From NCBI RefSeq assembly GCF_900108305.1, contig NZ_FNUX01000012.1:1-64000 (forward strand): a stretch of DNA of 64,000 bases, in the 5' to 3' direction. The position numbers and the translations under genes were made by a program. Position 1 is the first letter of the stretch. Each line of letters begins with the position of its first letter. This document shows positions 8,889 to 17,761 of this stretch, piece by piece. This DNA is from Nitrosomonas ureae. GTDB taxonomy: Bacteria; Pseudomonadota; Gammaproteobacteria; Burkholderiales; Nitrosomonadaceae. The notes under the pieces are model-generated. The model did no database searches. It saw only the letters and a list, made by a program, of their open reading frames with translations, and had not been told where the DNA came from.

Positions 8889-9797
8889 ATGAAACCGTTA
8901 TTCGCTTTAAGTATCCTGAGCACATTGATTTTGTCCATCGGATTCGTTGTCCCAAGCTATGCCAATGGATTGTCAGAAGCGTATTTCACCGATAAGAACC
9001 CACAACTCACTCTGCAGGAACGCGCGGCTATTGATCTCGCCAAGAAATGGCAGGCAGTCAATCCCGCCAGTACAAAGCCGGTTGCAGGGCCGGATGGCTC
9101 CATCCGTTTTCTGTTTGGCTCTCAGCAACCCAGCATCGTTTGTGCGGTATTGCAAGTCTGCGATATCGAATTGCAGCCGGGTGAGCAGGTGAATTCCATC
9201 CACCTAGGCGATCAGGCGCGTTGGCTGATAGAACCGGCAGTGACCGGTCAGGGATCTTCTGAGGTGCAACATTTGATTGTTAAACCATTGGATGTGGGAC
9301 TTGAAACATCCCTGGTGGTGACGACCAACCGGCGCACGTATCACATGCGTCTGCGTTCTCATCGGCGCGATTTTATGCCGAGAGTGAGTTTTACTTATCC
9401 GGAAGATGCGCTGATTAAATGGGATGCGATTAGAGATAAAGAAAGTCATGCGATGGGAATCAGGAAATCGCGCACCATTTCTGAAACCGGAGAATATCTG
9501 GGTAATCTGGATTTTGCGTATGCAGTGTCTGGCGATGCTGCTTGGAAGCCGCTGCGTGTCTATAACGATGGTCAAAAAACCATCATACAAATGCCTGCCA
9601 TCATGGCACAGACAGAAGCACCGACTTTGTTACTTTTAACTAAGGAGGGCGGCATTTTTAGCGATGATGAAACGGTTATGGTGAATTACCGTTTGCAGGG
9701 TGATCGCTATATCGTAGATACCGTGTTTGACAAGGCTATTTTGATTGCCGGTGTTGGTGGCAATCAAAGCAGGGTGACGATTACGAGGGGAAATTGA
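8889..9797 (+). CDS. trbG: TrbG, VirB9-type outer core protein
   Basis: This 302-residue protein begins with a cleavable signal peptide (hydrophobic residues 4-22, PSYANG cleavage region). It then shows VirB9/CagX motifs: LTLQERAAIDLAKKW, VCDIELQPGEQVNSIHLGD, and a C-terminal TNRRTYHMRL and YNDGQKTIIQMP. VirB9 proteins form the outer-membrane ring with VirB7 and VirB10. It lies 14 bases after trbF with GGGG upstream of the ATG. Confidence 0.93.
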   Translation: MKPLFALSILSTLILSIGFVVPSYANGLSEAYFTDKNPQLTLQERAAIDLAKKWQAVNPASTKPVAGPDGSIRFLFGSQQPSIVCAVLQVCDIELQPGEQVNSIHLGDQARWLIEPAVTGQGSSEVQHLIVKPLDVGLETSLVVTTNRRTYHMRLRSHRRDFMPRVSFTYPEDALIKWDAIRDKESHAMGIRKSRTISETGEYLGNLDFAYAVSGDAAWKPLRVYNDGQKTIIQMPAIMAQTEAPTLLLLTKEGGIFSDDETVMVNYRLQGDRYIVDTVFDKAILIAGVGGNQSRVTITRGN

Positions 9798-9799
9798 TC

Positions 9800-10261
9800 A
9801 TGAGATCCAATATTTTAATTATCATTTTGTTATTGCTCCTGGGCGGTTGTGCTTCGCAACCGTATGGTAATTTTATTCAAAATCCGTCAATCGTAACCAG
9901 CAAAGTCATGGCTGATGACGTGACAATCCAAATAGTGCGGCTGTATCCGGCGGCCAATACGCAGTTTAATTTGCGCCACGTGGTTAATGATCCGTTTGGT
10001 CATGCCTTGATCGAAAACCTGCGTCTTGAAGGGTTCGCGGTTCAGGAAGCGATTCAGCAATCAATTCAGCAACAAATCTTTGCTGTGCCGAATCAACCTG
10101 ATACTGAACCGCAAAAAGGCTTGATCTTGAGTTACATCATTGACCAATCAGGTGATTTGTATCATGTCAAACTCATGATTGACGATATGCGCTTATCGCG
10201 TGCATTCGCGGTACAGGCCGACAGTATCCATCCTGCCGGTCTTTGGGTCAGAAAAGAATAA
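9800..10261 (+). CDS. trbH: TrbH, lipoprotein of the mating apparatus
   Basis: A 153-residue lipoprotein: the N-terminus is a signal with lipobox LLGGC, and the mature part starts CASQPYGNF. RP4 TrbH occupies the same position between trbG and trbI and probably plays the VirB7-like role of anchoring the core. The ATG at 9800 has GAGGGG upstream and sits just after the trbG stop; an in-frame TTG lies two codons earlier. Confidence 0.85.
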   Translation: MRSNILIIILLLLLGGCASQPYGNFIQNPSIVTSKVMADDVTIQIVRLYPAANTQFNLRHVVNDPFGHALIENLRLEGFAVQEAIQQSIQQQIFAVPNQPDTEPQKGLILSYIIDQSGDLYHVKLMIDDMRLSRAFAVQADSIHPAGLWVRKE

Positions 10262-10274
10262 GGGGATAAGGGTG

Positions 10275-11687
10275 ATGTCAACCAATTCTAAACTCCTGTC
10301 GCCCGATTCATCCCCGGATGTAGTTGCCAAAAGCGTTGGGGTGCGGCGCGTCAATAACCTTCCGATTATTATCTTTGGCGGGATTATGTTGATTTTTATG
10401 CTGCTCATGATGATCGTCGCCATGAATCGCGCAGCTGAGCGCGGTCAATACGATTTGGATGGCAATCATGACACTCAGTCGAGCAATTCCTTTGCCTCAC
10501 TGATTGCCAAAGACTATATCGGCGGCATTATCGAACCTAAAATTCAGCCTGTAATTCCTGAATCCTCTGCAAAGCTATCTGCGCAGGGAATTATTATTGA
10601 ACGGCCATCAGATCTGGATCGGCCGCCTTTGCCGCCCTCTATGGATACTACCGATCCATCGCTTCACGCTGATATTGCTCATATTAGGATGCTGAAACGC
10701 CAGCAACTGGAAGAAGCGATCAAGGCCAAAACCAATGTCAATGTGATTGCACCCAGAAGTACCGGATCCTCGCCGGACTTAACCAATGTCGGCGCGCCCA
10801 AAACACGCGAGGAAATGTTGGCAAAATTAGCATCGGTGCGTCAACAGATTGATGCAAATCTGCGCGAAGATCCTACGGCTGCGTATCATGCGCGCCTGGC
10901 GCAGTTGCGGCAGGATGGGGGAACGACGGGTGTGGCGGGAGGATTGGGAGCACGTAGGGATGATGAATTCATGGATGATGGCACCCCTCGATTGCTGAAT
11001 GACGAGACTGGTACACGGGATAAGGATTATTCGCGCTTTGATTCGGTAGAAGGAGAAGCACGCTGGAAATTGAATAACGAAGTCCAGAAACCTGCATCGC
11101 CTTACGTACTGCAAGCCGGGTTTGTGATACCGGCAGCCTTGATATCCGGTATTAATTCGAGTCTGCCGGGGCAGATCATGGCACAGGTGAGCCAGCATAT
11201 TTATGATTCCCCGATAGGAAAATGGCGTTTGATTCCACAAGGATCCAGATTGGTGGGTACGTATTCCAGCGAAGTGGAATTCGGTCAGGCGCGTGTGCTG
11301 GTTGCCTGGCAGCGCATTATCTTTCCGGATGGTAAAACCATGGATATCGGTGCTATGCCGGGTGCTGACGGGGTGGGTTATGCTGGGTTTAAGGATCTGG
11401 TCAATAACCATTACCTGCGTATCTTTGGTTCAGCCCTGATCATGTCGGCGATTGTGGCTGGTGCCGCGTACAGTCAGCGTGATGCAGGCGGTGCGTTCGG
11501 ACGACAAAATGCTGGCAGCATCATGAGCCAATCGCTCGGTCAGCAATTGGGGTTGGTGACAGCCAATCTCATTCGTAAGAACCTGAATATATCGCCCACG
11601 CTAGAGATCAGGCCGGGATATCGCTTTAACATCATTGTGACCAAAGACATGAAGTTTTCCAAACCATACCAATCATTTGATTATTAA
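10275..11687 (+). CDS. trbI: TrbI, VirB10-type core protein
   Basis: The 470-residue protein has a cytoplasmic N-terminus and one membrane segment (PIIIFGGIMLIFMLLMMIVAM). A proline-rich and charged periplasmic linker follows, then a C-terminal VirB10/TrbI barrel domain (LQAGFVIPAALISGINSSLP, IPQGSRLVGTY, ILVAWQRIIFPDG-type motif). It spans both membranes and senses ATPase activity. The open frame extends upstream over trbH, but the ATG at 10275, after AAGGGGATAAGGG, gives the normal protein. Confidence 0.94.
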   Translation: MSTNSKLLSPDSSPDVVAKSVGVRRVNNLPIIIFGGIMLIFMLLMMIVAMNRAAERGQYDLDGNHDTQSSNSFASLIAKDYIGGIIEPKIQPVIPESSAKLSAQGIIIERPSDLDRPPLPPSMDTTDPSLHADIAHIRMLKRQQLEEAIKAKTNVNVIAPRSTGSSPDLTNVGAPKTREEMLAKLASVRQQIDANLREDPTAAYHARLAQLRQDGGTTGVAGGLGARRDDEFMDDGTPRLLNDETGTRDKDYSRFDSVEGEARWKLNNEVQKPASPYVLQAGFVIPAALISGINSSLPGQIMAQVSQHIYDSPIGKWRLIPQGSRLVGTYSSEVEFGQARVLVAWQRIIFPDGKTMDIGAMPGADGVGYAGFKDLVNNHYLRIFGSALIMSAIVAGAAYSQRDAGGAFGRQNAGSIMSQSLGQQLGLVTANLIRKNLNISPTLEIRPGYRFNIIVTKDMKFSKPYQSFDY

Positions 11688-11704
11688 TGACAGGAGGTTC
11701 AAAC

Positions 11705-12505
11705 ATGACAAACAGTAAAAATCTAACCACCCGATTGATCATGATACTGCTCGTGTTGGGTAATACCGGTTATTCACCGGTTATCAAAGCAGGTGGAATG
11801 GCTGTCATTGATGTGGCAAATATCAAACAAACCACAATTACCGCGCTTGAAGCGATAGAGCAGACCCAAAAGCAAATAGAGCAGTATCAGACGCAATTGC
11901 AGCAATATGAGAACATGATCCGAAATACCGTGGCGCCCCCTGCTTATGTCTGGGCGAAAGTGGAGTATGCGATGAATAAGCTCATCAATTTGACCAATAC
12001 CATACGCTATTATGAACAGCAGTATGGCGGACTGGATGGTTATATGCAACGATTTCGCAATGTTGAATATTATCGCAGTTCTCCCTGTTTTAGTTTGCAG
12101 GAAAAATGCAATGAAGGTGCCTGGAAGCTCCTGAAGGAAGGACAAAATACCAGCACGGACGCACAAAAAAATGCCAATGATTCGCTCCTACGGGGTTTAA
12201 GTGAACATCAGAATCAGATTCCAGTGGATGCTGCTCACCTGCAAGTCTTACAACAAAGAACCGAGTCGGCCCAGGGACAAATGGAAGCGTTGCAATATGC
12301 CAACCAGTTGGCCGCGTACCAGGCAAACCAGTTGTTGCAAATGCGTCAGATGCTGATTGCGCAGCATAATGCCGCCAATACGCAAAGTCAGGCCGAGGTA
12401 GATCAAAAGGCCATGCAACAGGCTGCGCGTGAGGCGGCAACCAAGCGATTGAGTCCTGAAATATTGCCAGCTGGTAGAAACTGGTCTGTAAGAGATGCCT
12501 TTTGA
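11705..12505 (+). CDS. trbJ: TrbJ, VirB5-type minor pilus protein
   Basis: A 266-residue secreted protein with a signal peptide and a long coiled-coil-rich, Gln-rich body (EQTQKQIEQYQTQLQQYENM), as usual for TrbJ/VirB5. These proteins cap or line the pilus tip and help mating-pair formation. I chose the ATG at 11705 because a strong AGGAGG lies seven bases upstream. An earlier in-frame ATG at 11687 overlaps the trbI stop. Confidence 0.9.
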   Translation: MTNSKNLTTRLIMILLVLGNTGYSPVIKAGGMAVIDVANIKQTTITALEAIEQTQKQIEQYQTQLQQYENMIRNTVAPPAYVWAKVEYAMNKLINLTNTIRYYEQQYGGLDGYMQRFRNVEYYRSSPCFSLQEKCNEGAWKLLKEGQNTSTDAQKNANDSLLRGLSEHQNQIPVDAAHLQVLQQRTESAQGQMEALQYANQLAAYQANQLLQMRQMLIAQHNAANTQSQAEVDQKAMQQAAREAATKRLSPEILPAGRNWSVRDAF

Positions 12506-12528
12506 AACACTAACTAAAGGAGATACCG

Positions 12529-12732
12529 ATGAAAAAAGGTCATTCGAGTATTGCAGTTATTTGTTCATTGTCTTTGTTACTGTTGTCAGGGTGTTATAAG
12601 GATGGCGATGGCAAGCTTGAGTTGAAGGAGCCTAAGAAAGAATTAAGTGAAATGCCGGAAAGAAAGAACTGGCTTGAAATGGATATTTCTGATCCTGATA
12701 AATTTAAGAAACAAATGGATGGTGCTGAGTAG
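12529..12732 (+). CDS. trbK: TrbK-like entry-exclusion lipoprotein
   Basis: The 67-residue protein has a signal peptide ending in the lipobox LLSGC at residue 22, then a very polar mature part. RP4 TrbK is a small lipoprotein at the same place (between trbJ and trbL) that blocks entry of a second copy of the plasmid. Sequence similarity in such short exclusion proteins is low, so the assignment is mainly by size, lipobox and position. GGAG precedes the ATG. Confidence 0.75.
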   Translation: MKKGHSSIAVICSLSLLLLSGCYKDGDGKLELKEPKKELSEMPERKNWLEMDISDPDKFKKQMDGAE

Positions 12733-12759
12733 CTAATTACATATTTTGGGAATAGCAAG

Positions 12760-13851
12760 ATGCTTAAGAATCCAGGCGTAATTTTCCTTGTTTTTATTGT
12801 ATTGTTAAGTTTCTCATCTGTTGTATTTGCAGAGCTTGCTTACATTGATCCAGCTACGAATCAAAGTGTATTAGATCAGGTAATTCAGAAGTTTTTAGGA
12901 AAAGCCAAATCTTGGCAAACGGTCATTCAAGGTGCTGCTGAGCGCTTGTTCTGGACGATGGTGCTGATTTCCATGGTGTGGACATTTGGAATGATGCTAT
13001 TGCGGAAAGCCGATATCGGGGATTTCTTTGCTGAGTTTACCCGTTTTATTATCTTCACCGGGTTTTACTTCTGGTTGTTGACTAATGCAGTGTCTGGACA
13101 CAATATTGCGGGTACCATTATTGCCTCGATGCAGCAGTTAGGCGGTACTGCTGCTGGCCTACCAAGTGGTGCCAGTCATTCCAGTATTATGGATATAGGT
13201 GTTTTAATCTGGAACCAGGCAACGAGTAATCTTACATTACTGCAACCGGTCGATAGCCTGATTGCTGTCATCATATCGTTGATAGTTCTCATTGTTTTAG
13301 CGGTAATTGCAGTGAACATGCTGCTTTTGTTAATTTCATCTTGGGTACTCATGTATGCAGGAATCTTCTTTTTAGGCTTTGGCGGCGCACGCTGGACATC
13401 CGATATCGCCATCAACTACTTTAAAACAGTTCTGGGTGTTGGTATCCAGCTATTTATAATGCTTCTGATTGTTGGTATCGGTAGTGACCTGTTATCCAGT
13501 TTTTACGCCAAAATGGGTAAAAACGTTCTGAATTATGAAGAGCTGGCGGTTATGCTAATTTTTACGATTGCATTTTTTGTATTGATTTCAAGATTGCCGC
13601 TGTTGCTGGCTGGCATTATAACGGGTAGTAGCATAGGTTCGACTGTCGGAATTGGCAGTTATGGCGCCGGTGGTTTTATGGCAGCGGCAGGTACGGCAGC
13701 AGCCGTTACGTCTTTTGGCGGCACACTGGCAGCAAGTCGGCTGACAGCAGCAAGGAGTGCAGGAACGGATGCTTTGCGTAATGCCATAGAAAAAGGCCAG
13801 GCTCAGGAATCGTCAGGTATGAACAATATTTCGCAAGGAGGGGGTAAATAA
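12760..13851 (+). CDS. trbL: TrbL, VirB6-type polytopic channel protein
   Basis: A 363-residue inner-membrane protein with an N-terminal signal-like helix and about six further membrane segments. They include LLLLISSWVLMYAGIFFLGF and the motif GGARWTSDIAINYFK, characteristic of TrbL/VirB6. The C-terminus is Gly/Ala-rich and then polar. VirB6-type proteins form part of the DNA path across the inner membrane. It is shorter than RP4 TrbL (over 500 residues), with the reduction mainly in the C-terminal tail. Confidence 0.92.
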   Translation: MLKNPGVIFLVFIVLLSFSSVVFAELAYIDPATNQSVLDQVIQKFLGKAKSWQTVIQGAAERLFWTMVLISMVWTFGMMLLRKADIGDFFAEFTRFIIFTGFYFWLLTNAVSGHNIAGTIIASMQQLGGTAAGLPSGASHSSIMDIGVLIWNQATSNLTLLQPVDSLIAVIISLIVLIVLAVIAVNMLLLLISSWVLMYAGIFFLGFGGARWTSDIAINYFKTVLGVGIQLFIMLLIVGIGSDLLSSFYAKMGKNVLNYEELAVMLIFTIAFFVLISRLPLLLAGIITGSSIGSTVGIGSYGAGGFMAAAGTAAAVTSFGGTLAASRLTAARSAGTDALRNAIEKGQAQESSGMNNISQGGGK

Positions 13852-13883
13852 TGAATAAGGTATTTAAGCGATTCGATCGATGA
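13851..13883 (+). other. Ten-codon mini-ORF between trbL and trbN
   Basis: ATG at 13851 overlaps the trbL stop and follows a strong AAGGAGGGGG. It reads MNKVFKRFDR and ends in a TGA that overlaps the two ATGs of trbN. It may be the remnant start of a lost trbM, a decayed trbN N-terminus, or a translational-coupling leader. Confidence 0.4.
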
Positions 13884-14311
13884 TGGATTTGTCACCGGAT
13901 CTGCAAGAAAGAGTGGTGTGCTCAATCACTGCTGCCGTCAAATATGAGATACCCGCCAATATCTTGCTGGCGATAGCCGAGAAAGAAGGCGGCAAACCGG
14001 GCCAATGGGTGCGTAACAGTAACGGTACGCACGATGTTGGCTCGATGCAATTTAATACCGCATATCTTCAAGATTTATCCAAATATGGCATCACACCTGA
14101 TCATGTAGCAAATTCGGGTTGTTATGCCTATGATCTGGCCGCATGGCGTGTGCGGTCACATATCAAAAATGATCAAGGCGACATCTGGACAAAAGCGGCC
14201 AATTATCATTCGCGTACGCCAAAATATAATGCAAAGTATCGCGCTGATCTGATTGTCAAAGCGGTTAAATGGGCAGACTGGTTGGAAGATCGGTTCCCTT
14301 CGGTCAAATAA
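13880..14311 (+). CDS. trbN: TrbN, lytic transglycosylase of the transfer apparatus
   Basis: The 143-residue protein has the lysozyme-like fold motif LLAIAEKEGG with the likely catalytic Glu, followed by HDVGSMQFNTAYLQDL and AANYHSRTP. These enzymes cut peptidoglycan locally to let the secretion channel through. Normal members carry an export signal; this one starts directly at the catalytic domain, with no hydrophobic N-terminus, and is shorter than I would expect. Export may be lost, or the start may have been altered by a frameshift near 13880. It is the last gene of the trb unit. Confidence 0.85.
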   Translation: MMDLSPDLQERVVCSITAAVKYEIPANILLAIAEKEGGKPGQWVRNSNGTHDVGSMQFNTAYLQDLSKYGITPDHVANSGCYAYDLAAWRVRSHIKNDQGDIWTKAANYHSRTPKYNAKYRADLIVKAVKWADWLEDRFPSVK

Positions 14312-14326
14312 CATAGTAAATAAAAT

Positions 14327-14437
14327 TAAAAAAACTGATCCCGTTTCTTCAGTGCATGATCTACCCTGGTAAGATCATTGGGAGATGTTATTTTCTCCAG
14401 CAGCAAGGTATGGTTTTTATAAGGATCGTTTTTTAAC
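14327..14437 (-). pseudogene. Internal fragment of a RadC-like (JAB domain) gene
   Basis: On the minus strand this stretch reads NDPYKNHTLLLEKITSPNDL followed by HALKKRDQFF. It is nearly the same as part of the intact RadC-like protein encoded at 28573-29694 (KSHELLLEKIASPEDL, then HALKKRDQFF). No start or remaining domain is present. It is a remnant of a second copy, left at the border of the trb operon. Confidence 0.75.
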
Positions 14438-14481
14438 AGGACGTCGCGGGTACTGAATAGTATTACTCTCTGGCTAATCGG

Positions 14482-14973
14482 CTATATCACTACAATATCT
14501 GCATTTGTCATAGCCAGCCCGGCACTGAGTGTAGCAATCTGTACTGCAGCACCAGCGCCATTTCCATTCGCATCATATAGCAGTGCTCCTGTTACATTGT
14601 TGTAAATGACGAATCATTATTATCTTGCGCTTGTGTGCCTACCTTAAACTGACCAGCCGCAAGAGTTTCTGGTGTTGTCAACGCAGTAAATACTGCATTT
14701 TCAAGCTGGATAGTGTCATTTACGATGTTGAAATCTGTGATCGAGTCGATGTGACCTACGGTAAGAACTTGAATAAATCATTGCCTGTTCCACCAGTCAA
14801 AATGTTGGTTCCGGTACCCCATCAAGGATATCATTACCATCGCCACCATTCAGGGTATCGTTTCCTGCCAGCTCAGCTAACTAGTTGGCGGCTGTATTTC
14901 CGGTGATGACATTCGTCAAACCATTGCCAGTGCCATTAATTGCTGTTGCACCAGTCGAAACCAAGTTTTCGAC
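14482..14973 (-). pseudogene. C-terminal fragment of an RTX (hemolysin-type calcium-binding) protein
   Basis: Read on the minus strand in several frames, the segment gives HVENLVSTGATAINGTGNGL, then GNDTLNGGDGNDILDG-like repeats, and finally FVIYNNVTGALLYDANGNG and TNADIVVI before a TAG. This matches piece by piece the end of the intact RTX protein at 47702-50824 (NVENLLLAGPATTGIGNAL; FLIYNTANGNLYYDADGNG; TAADFVII). Frameshifts and an in-frame stop break it. It is a decayed paralogue whose N-terminal part is missing. Confidence 0.8.
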
Positions 14974-15174
14974 ATGCATCAATATATACGGGAAGTTGAA
15001 GCGGAGCCAGTGGCGTGCATATTGTGCATTTTATTGGGCCTGCCGGGTTAAGAGGAAACGCGCGGGTATATCCAACACTGGTTAAGAAACTGTTAAGTTC
15101 AAGAAAAATCAGCTCAGAAGATATTCAGCGCGGCTGACAAACTCATGAAAGCCGGGCAAGTTAAACCAGAGTAA
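14974..15174 (+). pseudogene. C-terminal remnant of an ArdC-like antirestriction protein
   Basis: The plus strand reads MHQYIREVEAEPVACILCIL, then GLPG, a stop, then EETRGYIQHWL. A different frame continues with SAADKLMKAGQVKPE and a TAA at 15172. The pattern EAEAV(A)-YxVC and RGYIQxW is what follows the HExxH helix in zincin-type ArdC proteins. Stops and a frameshift show it is dead. An intact ArdC-like domain is present in traC (29715-32543). Confidence 0.65.
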
Positions 15175-15218
15175 CCACTAAGGCCCCGAAAGGGGCTAAC
15201 CGAACAGGAGAATCAATA

Positions 15219-15498
15219 ATGAAAATAAATTTTTAGCAGATCCCGACCACAGCTGGGCGTAAGTTAAAAGGCAGCTTCTAATCGATCTAGGTACTGAAAA
15301 GGAAATCTCTCAAGTTATTCCTACCAGTTTGGGGAATGGGTTTATCTCGAAGAAGATTGCGACCTATCGCTATTCCTTGAAAAGATCAACGAGAAGGGGG
15401 TGAAGATTGAGTTCAACGATAATTTTGCCAGAACGCAATCGAAAGTTCGCAGTTATCAATCATTCAGATCCATTACAGCACAACAGGTGAAACCATGA
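15219..15498 (+). pseudogene. Remnant of an uncharacterised plasmid gene
   Basis: An ATG with AGGAG upstream starts a frame that quickly hits a TAG. In shifted frames the sequence reads DLGTEKEIS and then YQFGEWVYLEEDCDLSLFLE and SKVRSYQSF, ending at TGA 15496. The motif YLEEDCD plus a C-terminal RSY is familiar from a small conserved hypothetical protein often found near ardC and parB genes on plasmids. I cannot name it. Several frame breaks make it a pseudogene. Confidence 0.5.
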
Positions 15499-15653
15499 AA
15501 TTTTTTCTACTATCAATATTGACCCGGTGCTATTAGTCACTACTTCCTAATACATCTCCATATCTAACTTGAGATCATTCCAAGAAAATTTTAAAAAAGA
15601 TATGATTGTGCCTTAGTAAAAGTTGGTATCTGATTAACTAATTACCTAATCAC

Positions 15654-17048
15654 ATGTTAAATAATAATCTTATTCTCTCTTTAGGAGGGGTGTTTTTAAT
15701 AGCTGTTACAGTTTCGGCACAATCTTCAACGGACTTTTCTTTCCCCGCAGATTCGGACATTCGTCAAATCATTTTGGATCGGATCGAAAGCCGTAAACAA
15801 TCCATGGGTATCGTTGTGGGATTGGTGAAAGCAGGTGAGCGCCGTATCGTCGCTAATGGCCATTTAGGTTCAGACGATCTCCGTCACGTAAATGTAGATA
15901 CAGTTTTTGAAATCGGTTCTATAACCAAAGTTTTTACAGGTTTTCTGCTTGCCGATATGATGCAACGCTCCGAGGTCAAGCTTGATGATCCCATTGCAAA
16001 ATATCTTCCTGAAGAAGTCGTAGTCCCAAAACGGAATGGCAAGGAAATCACATTGGTTGAACTGGCAACCCATACCTCAGGCTTGCCACGGATGCCCGAT
16101 AATTTTTTACCAGCAGATCCAGCCAATCCATATCCTGATTATTCCGTTAAACAGCTCTACCAATTCCTTTCAAACTATCAATTATCACGCGATATAGGCA
16201 CGGAATGGGAATACTCCAATCTCGGTTATGGACTTTTGGGCCACGGTCTTGAACGTCGCAATGGCACTGATTATGAAACCTTGATTCAAGACCGCATTCT
16301 CGAGCCTTTAGGCATGAGGAATACTGCTATTATTCTTTCTCCCAAAATGAAAGCAAGACTTGCCATCGGTCATAATTTGGCATTAGAAGCTGTTACAGAT
16401 CGGGATTCAAAAGCACTTGCTGGTGCGGGGGCCTTACGTTCAACGGCGAGCGATTTGCTGACCTTCTTAGAGATGTCGCTTGGCATAAAGGAATCACCAC
16501 TTGCTTCTGTTTTTGCTGCAACGCTTGAAGTACGGAGGCCCATTGGGGGAAATAACGAAATGGGACTCGGCTGGCTTGTTATGAAAGATGGCGAAGATGA
16601 AATAATTTGGCACACTGGTCTTACCGCTGGGTATTCCTCTTTTATTGGTTTCCTGATGAAAAAGAAAGTGGGGGTCGTTGTACTTTCAAACACATCCGCT
16701 AGCGTCGAGGACATTGGGAAACACCTGCTCAATCCTAAAATACCTCTTTCTCCTCCACCTAAGCTGAACATTGCAGTCACCATAGATACCAATTTATACG
16801 ATGCCTATGTCGGGCGATATCGTTATAAACCGAACTATATTTTGTCCGTAACACGGGAAGGCGATCGTCTCTTTGTGCAGGCCAACGCTTATGAAAAGGT
16901 CGAAATTTTTCCGAAAGGAGAACGAGAGTTCTTTTCTAAAGCAGTGGATACTCAAATCATTTTTAATTTGAACGACAAAGGCCGTGCAGTAAGCTTTACT
17001 CATTATCAAAATGGGGGGGGCGCAGAATTGCATCGAATTGGGGAATAG
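15654..17048 (+). CDS. Exported serine hydrolase of the class C beta-lactamase fold
   Basis: This 464-residue protein has a signal peptide (residues 1-22) and the beta-lactamase/penicillin-binding fold motifs: S89-I-T-K92 (nucleophile and Lys), Y187-S-N189 and H320-T-G322 in place of KTG. HTG is usual for esterase, D-aminopeptidase and PBP4*-type members rather than for AmpC beta-lactamases. A C-terminal lipocalin-like domain (from about residue 360, YVGRYRYKPN) agrees with that. It is probably periplasmic or anchored. Substrate unknown; it should not be called a beta-lactamase without a test. It stands alone among degraded sequence. Confidence 0.85.
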   Translation: MLNNNLILSLGGVFLIAVTVSAQSSTDFSFPADSDIRQIILDRIESRKQSMGIVVGLVKAGERRIVANGHLGSDDLRHVNVDTVFEIGSITKVFTGFLLADMMQRSEVKLDDPIAKYLPEEVVVPKRNGKEITLVELATHTSGLPRMPDNFLPADPANPYPDYSVKQLYQFLSNYQLSRDIGTEWEYSNLGYGLLGHGLERRNGTDYETLIQDRILEPLGMRNTAIILSPKMKARLAIGHNLALEAVTDRDSKALAGAGALRSTASDLLTFLEMSLGIKESPLASVFAATLEVRRPIGGNNEMGLGWLVMKDGEDEIIWHTGLTAGYSSFIGFLMKKKVGVVVLSNTSASVEDIGKHLLNPKIPLSPPPKLNIAVTIDTNLYDAYVGRYRYKPNYILSVTREGDRLFVQANAYEKVEIFPKGEREFFSKAVDTQIIFNLNDKGRAVSFTHYQNGGGAELHRIGE

Positions 17049-17490
17049 TGCGCAAACCAAGTAGCTGCAATGGTCTTGCGTTAAAGTATAAGAATCTTGC
17101 ATTTTTAGTTGGCAAAGGGATATCTACAGCTAATAAACTAGGATAGCCTCAAAAAACCATTCCTGATAGGGATTTAAGCCAAACCGCCAGAATTATTACA
17201 ATCTAGTTGATGAGAAATATATTGGTGAGAAACACGAACCCGAAGATTCTTTTAAAGATTCTGTTATGAAATAAAACAATTTATGAAGCGATTTGTCTGA
17301 CTGATCAATAAATGTAAATTTTGTACCCAATTTAGGAGTGACGAATGTACGTGGATTTAGAATCGGGTGACGGGTATTCTTTCGGTATGCCACTAATATT
17401 CTTGGCAATCATTAAAAGCTTTACTTCGAATGTGAATCCACGTTTTTGTTTTCTTAATAAGCCTCAAATACCTAATTCTAAAATGAAGAA

Positions 17491-17519
17491 CCCCATCCCT
17501 TAGGGCGAGGTATCTGGGG
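17491..17519. repeat. Nested hairpin resembling an IS200/IS605-family end
   Basis: The sequence CCCCATCCCTTAGGGCGAGG followed by TATCTGGGG forms an outer CCCC/GGGG stem around an inner CCCTTAGGG hairpin. Such structures occur at the right end of IS605-type elements, where they are recognised by TnpA and form the end of the TnpB guide RNA. No tnpB frame is left nearby, so this is at best an isolated relic. Confidence 0.35.
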
Positions 17520-17761
17520 CTAAAACAGAGTCAACTGCATGTCTTTATGTAACTTATAATAAGTGATGGCACCGGTTTGCGCCTCGATCAATCGCAACGA
17601 AATGATTGACGGAAACCGGGTGAATGCCTTCATCGACGATGTGACAAGGCTTGTCATTGGATATCTGAAAAATGCGCCAAACACAGACCTCGCGCGCTGA
17701 CAACGAAAACTGCGTTGTCAGACGCGCAACGAATATCCCCAACCGATTCCGACTGCAATCA

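Noticed and set aside
10179-10274. Upstream extension of trbI over the end of trbH
   Set aside because: The ATG at 10275 has a good ribosome site and gives the usual TrbI N-terminus; the extension is antimodular and overlaps trbH.
15654-17048. Calling the serine hydrolase an AmpC beta-lactamase
   Set aside because: The third motif is HTG rather than KTG and there is an extra C-terminal domain, both typical of esterase or peptidase relatives.
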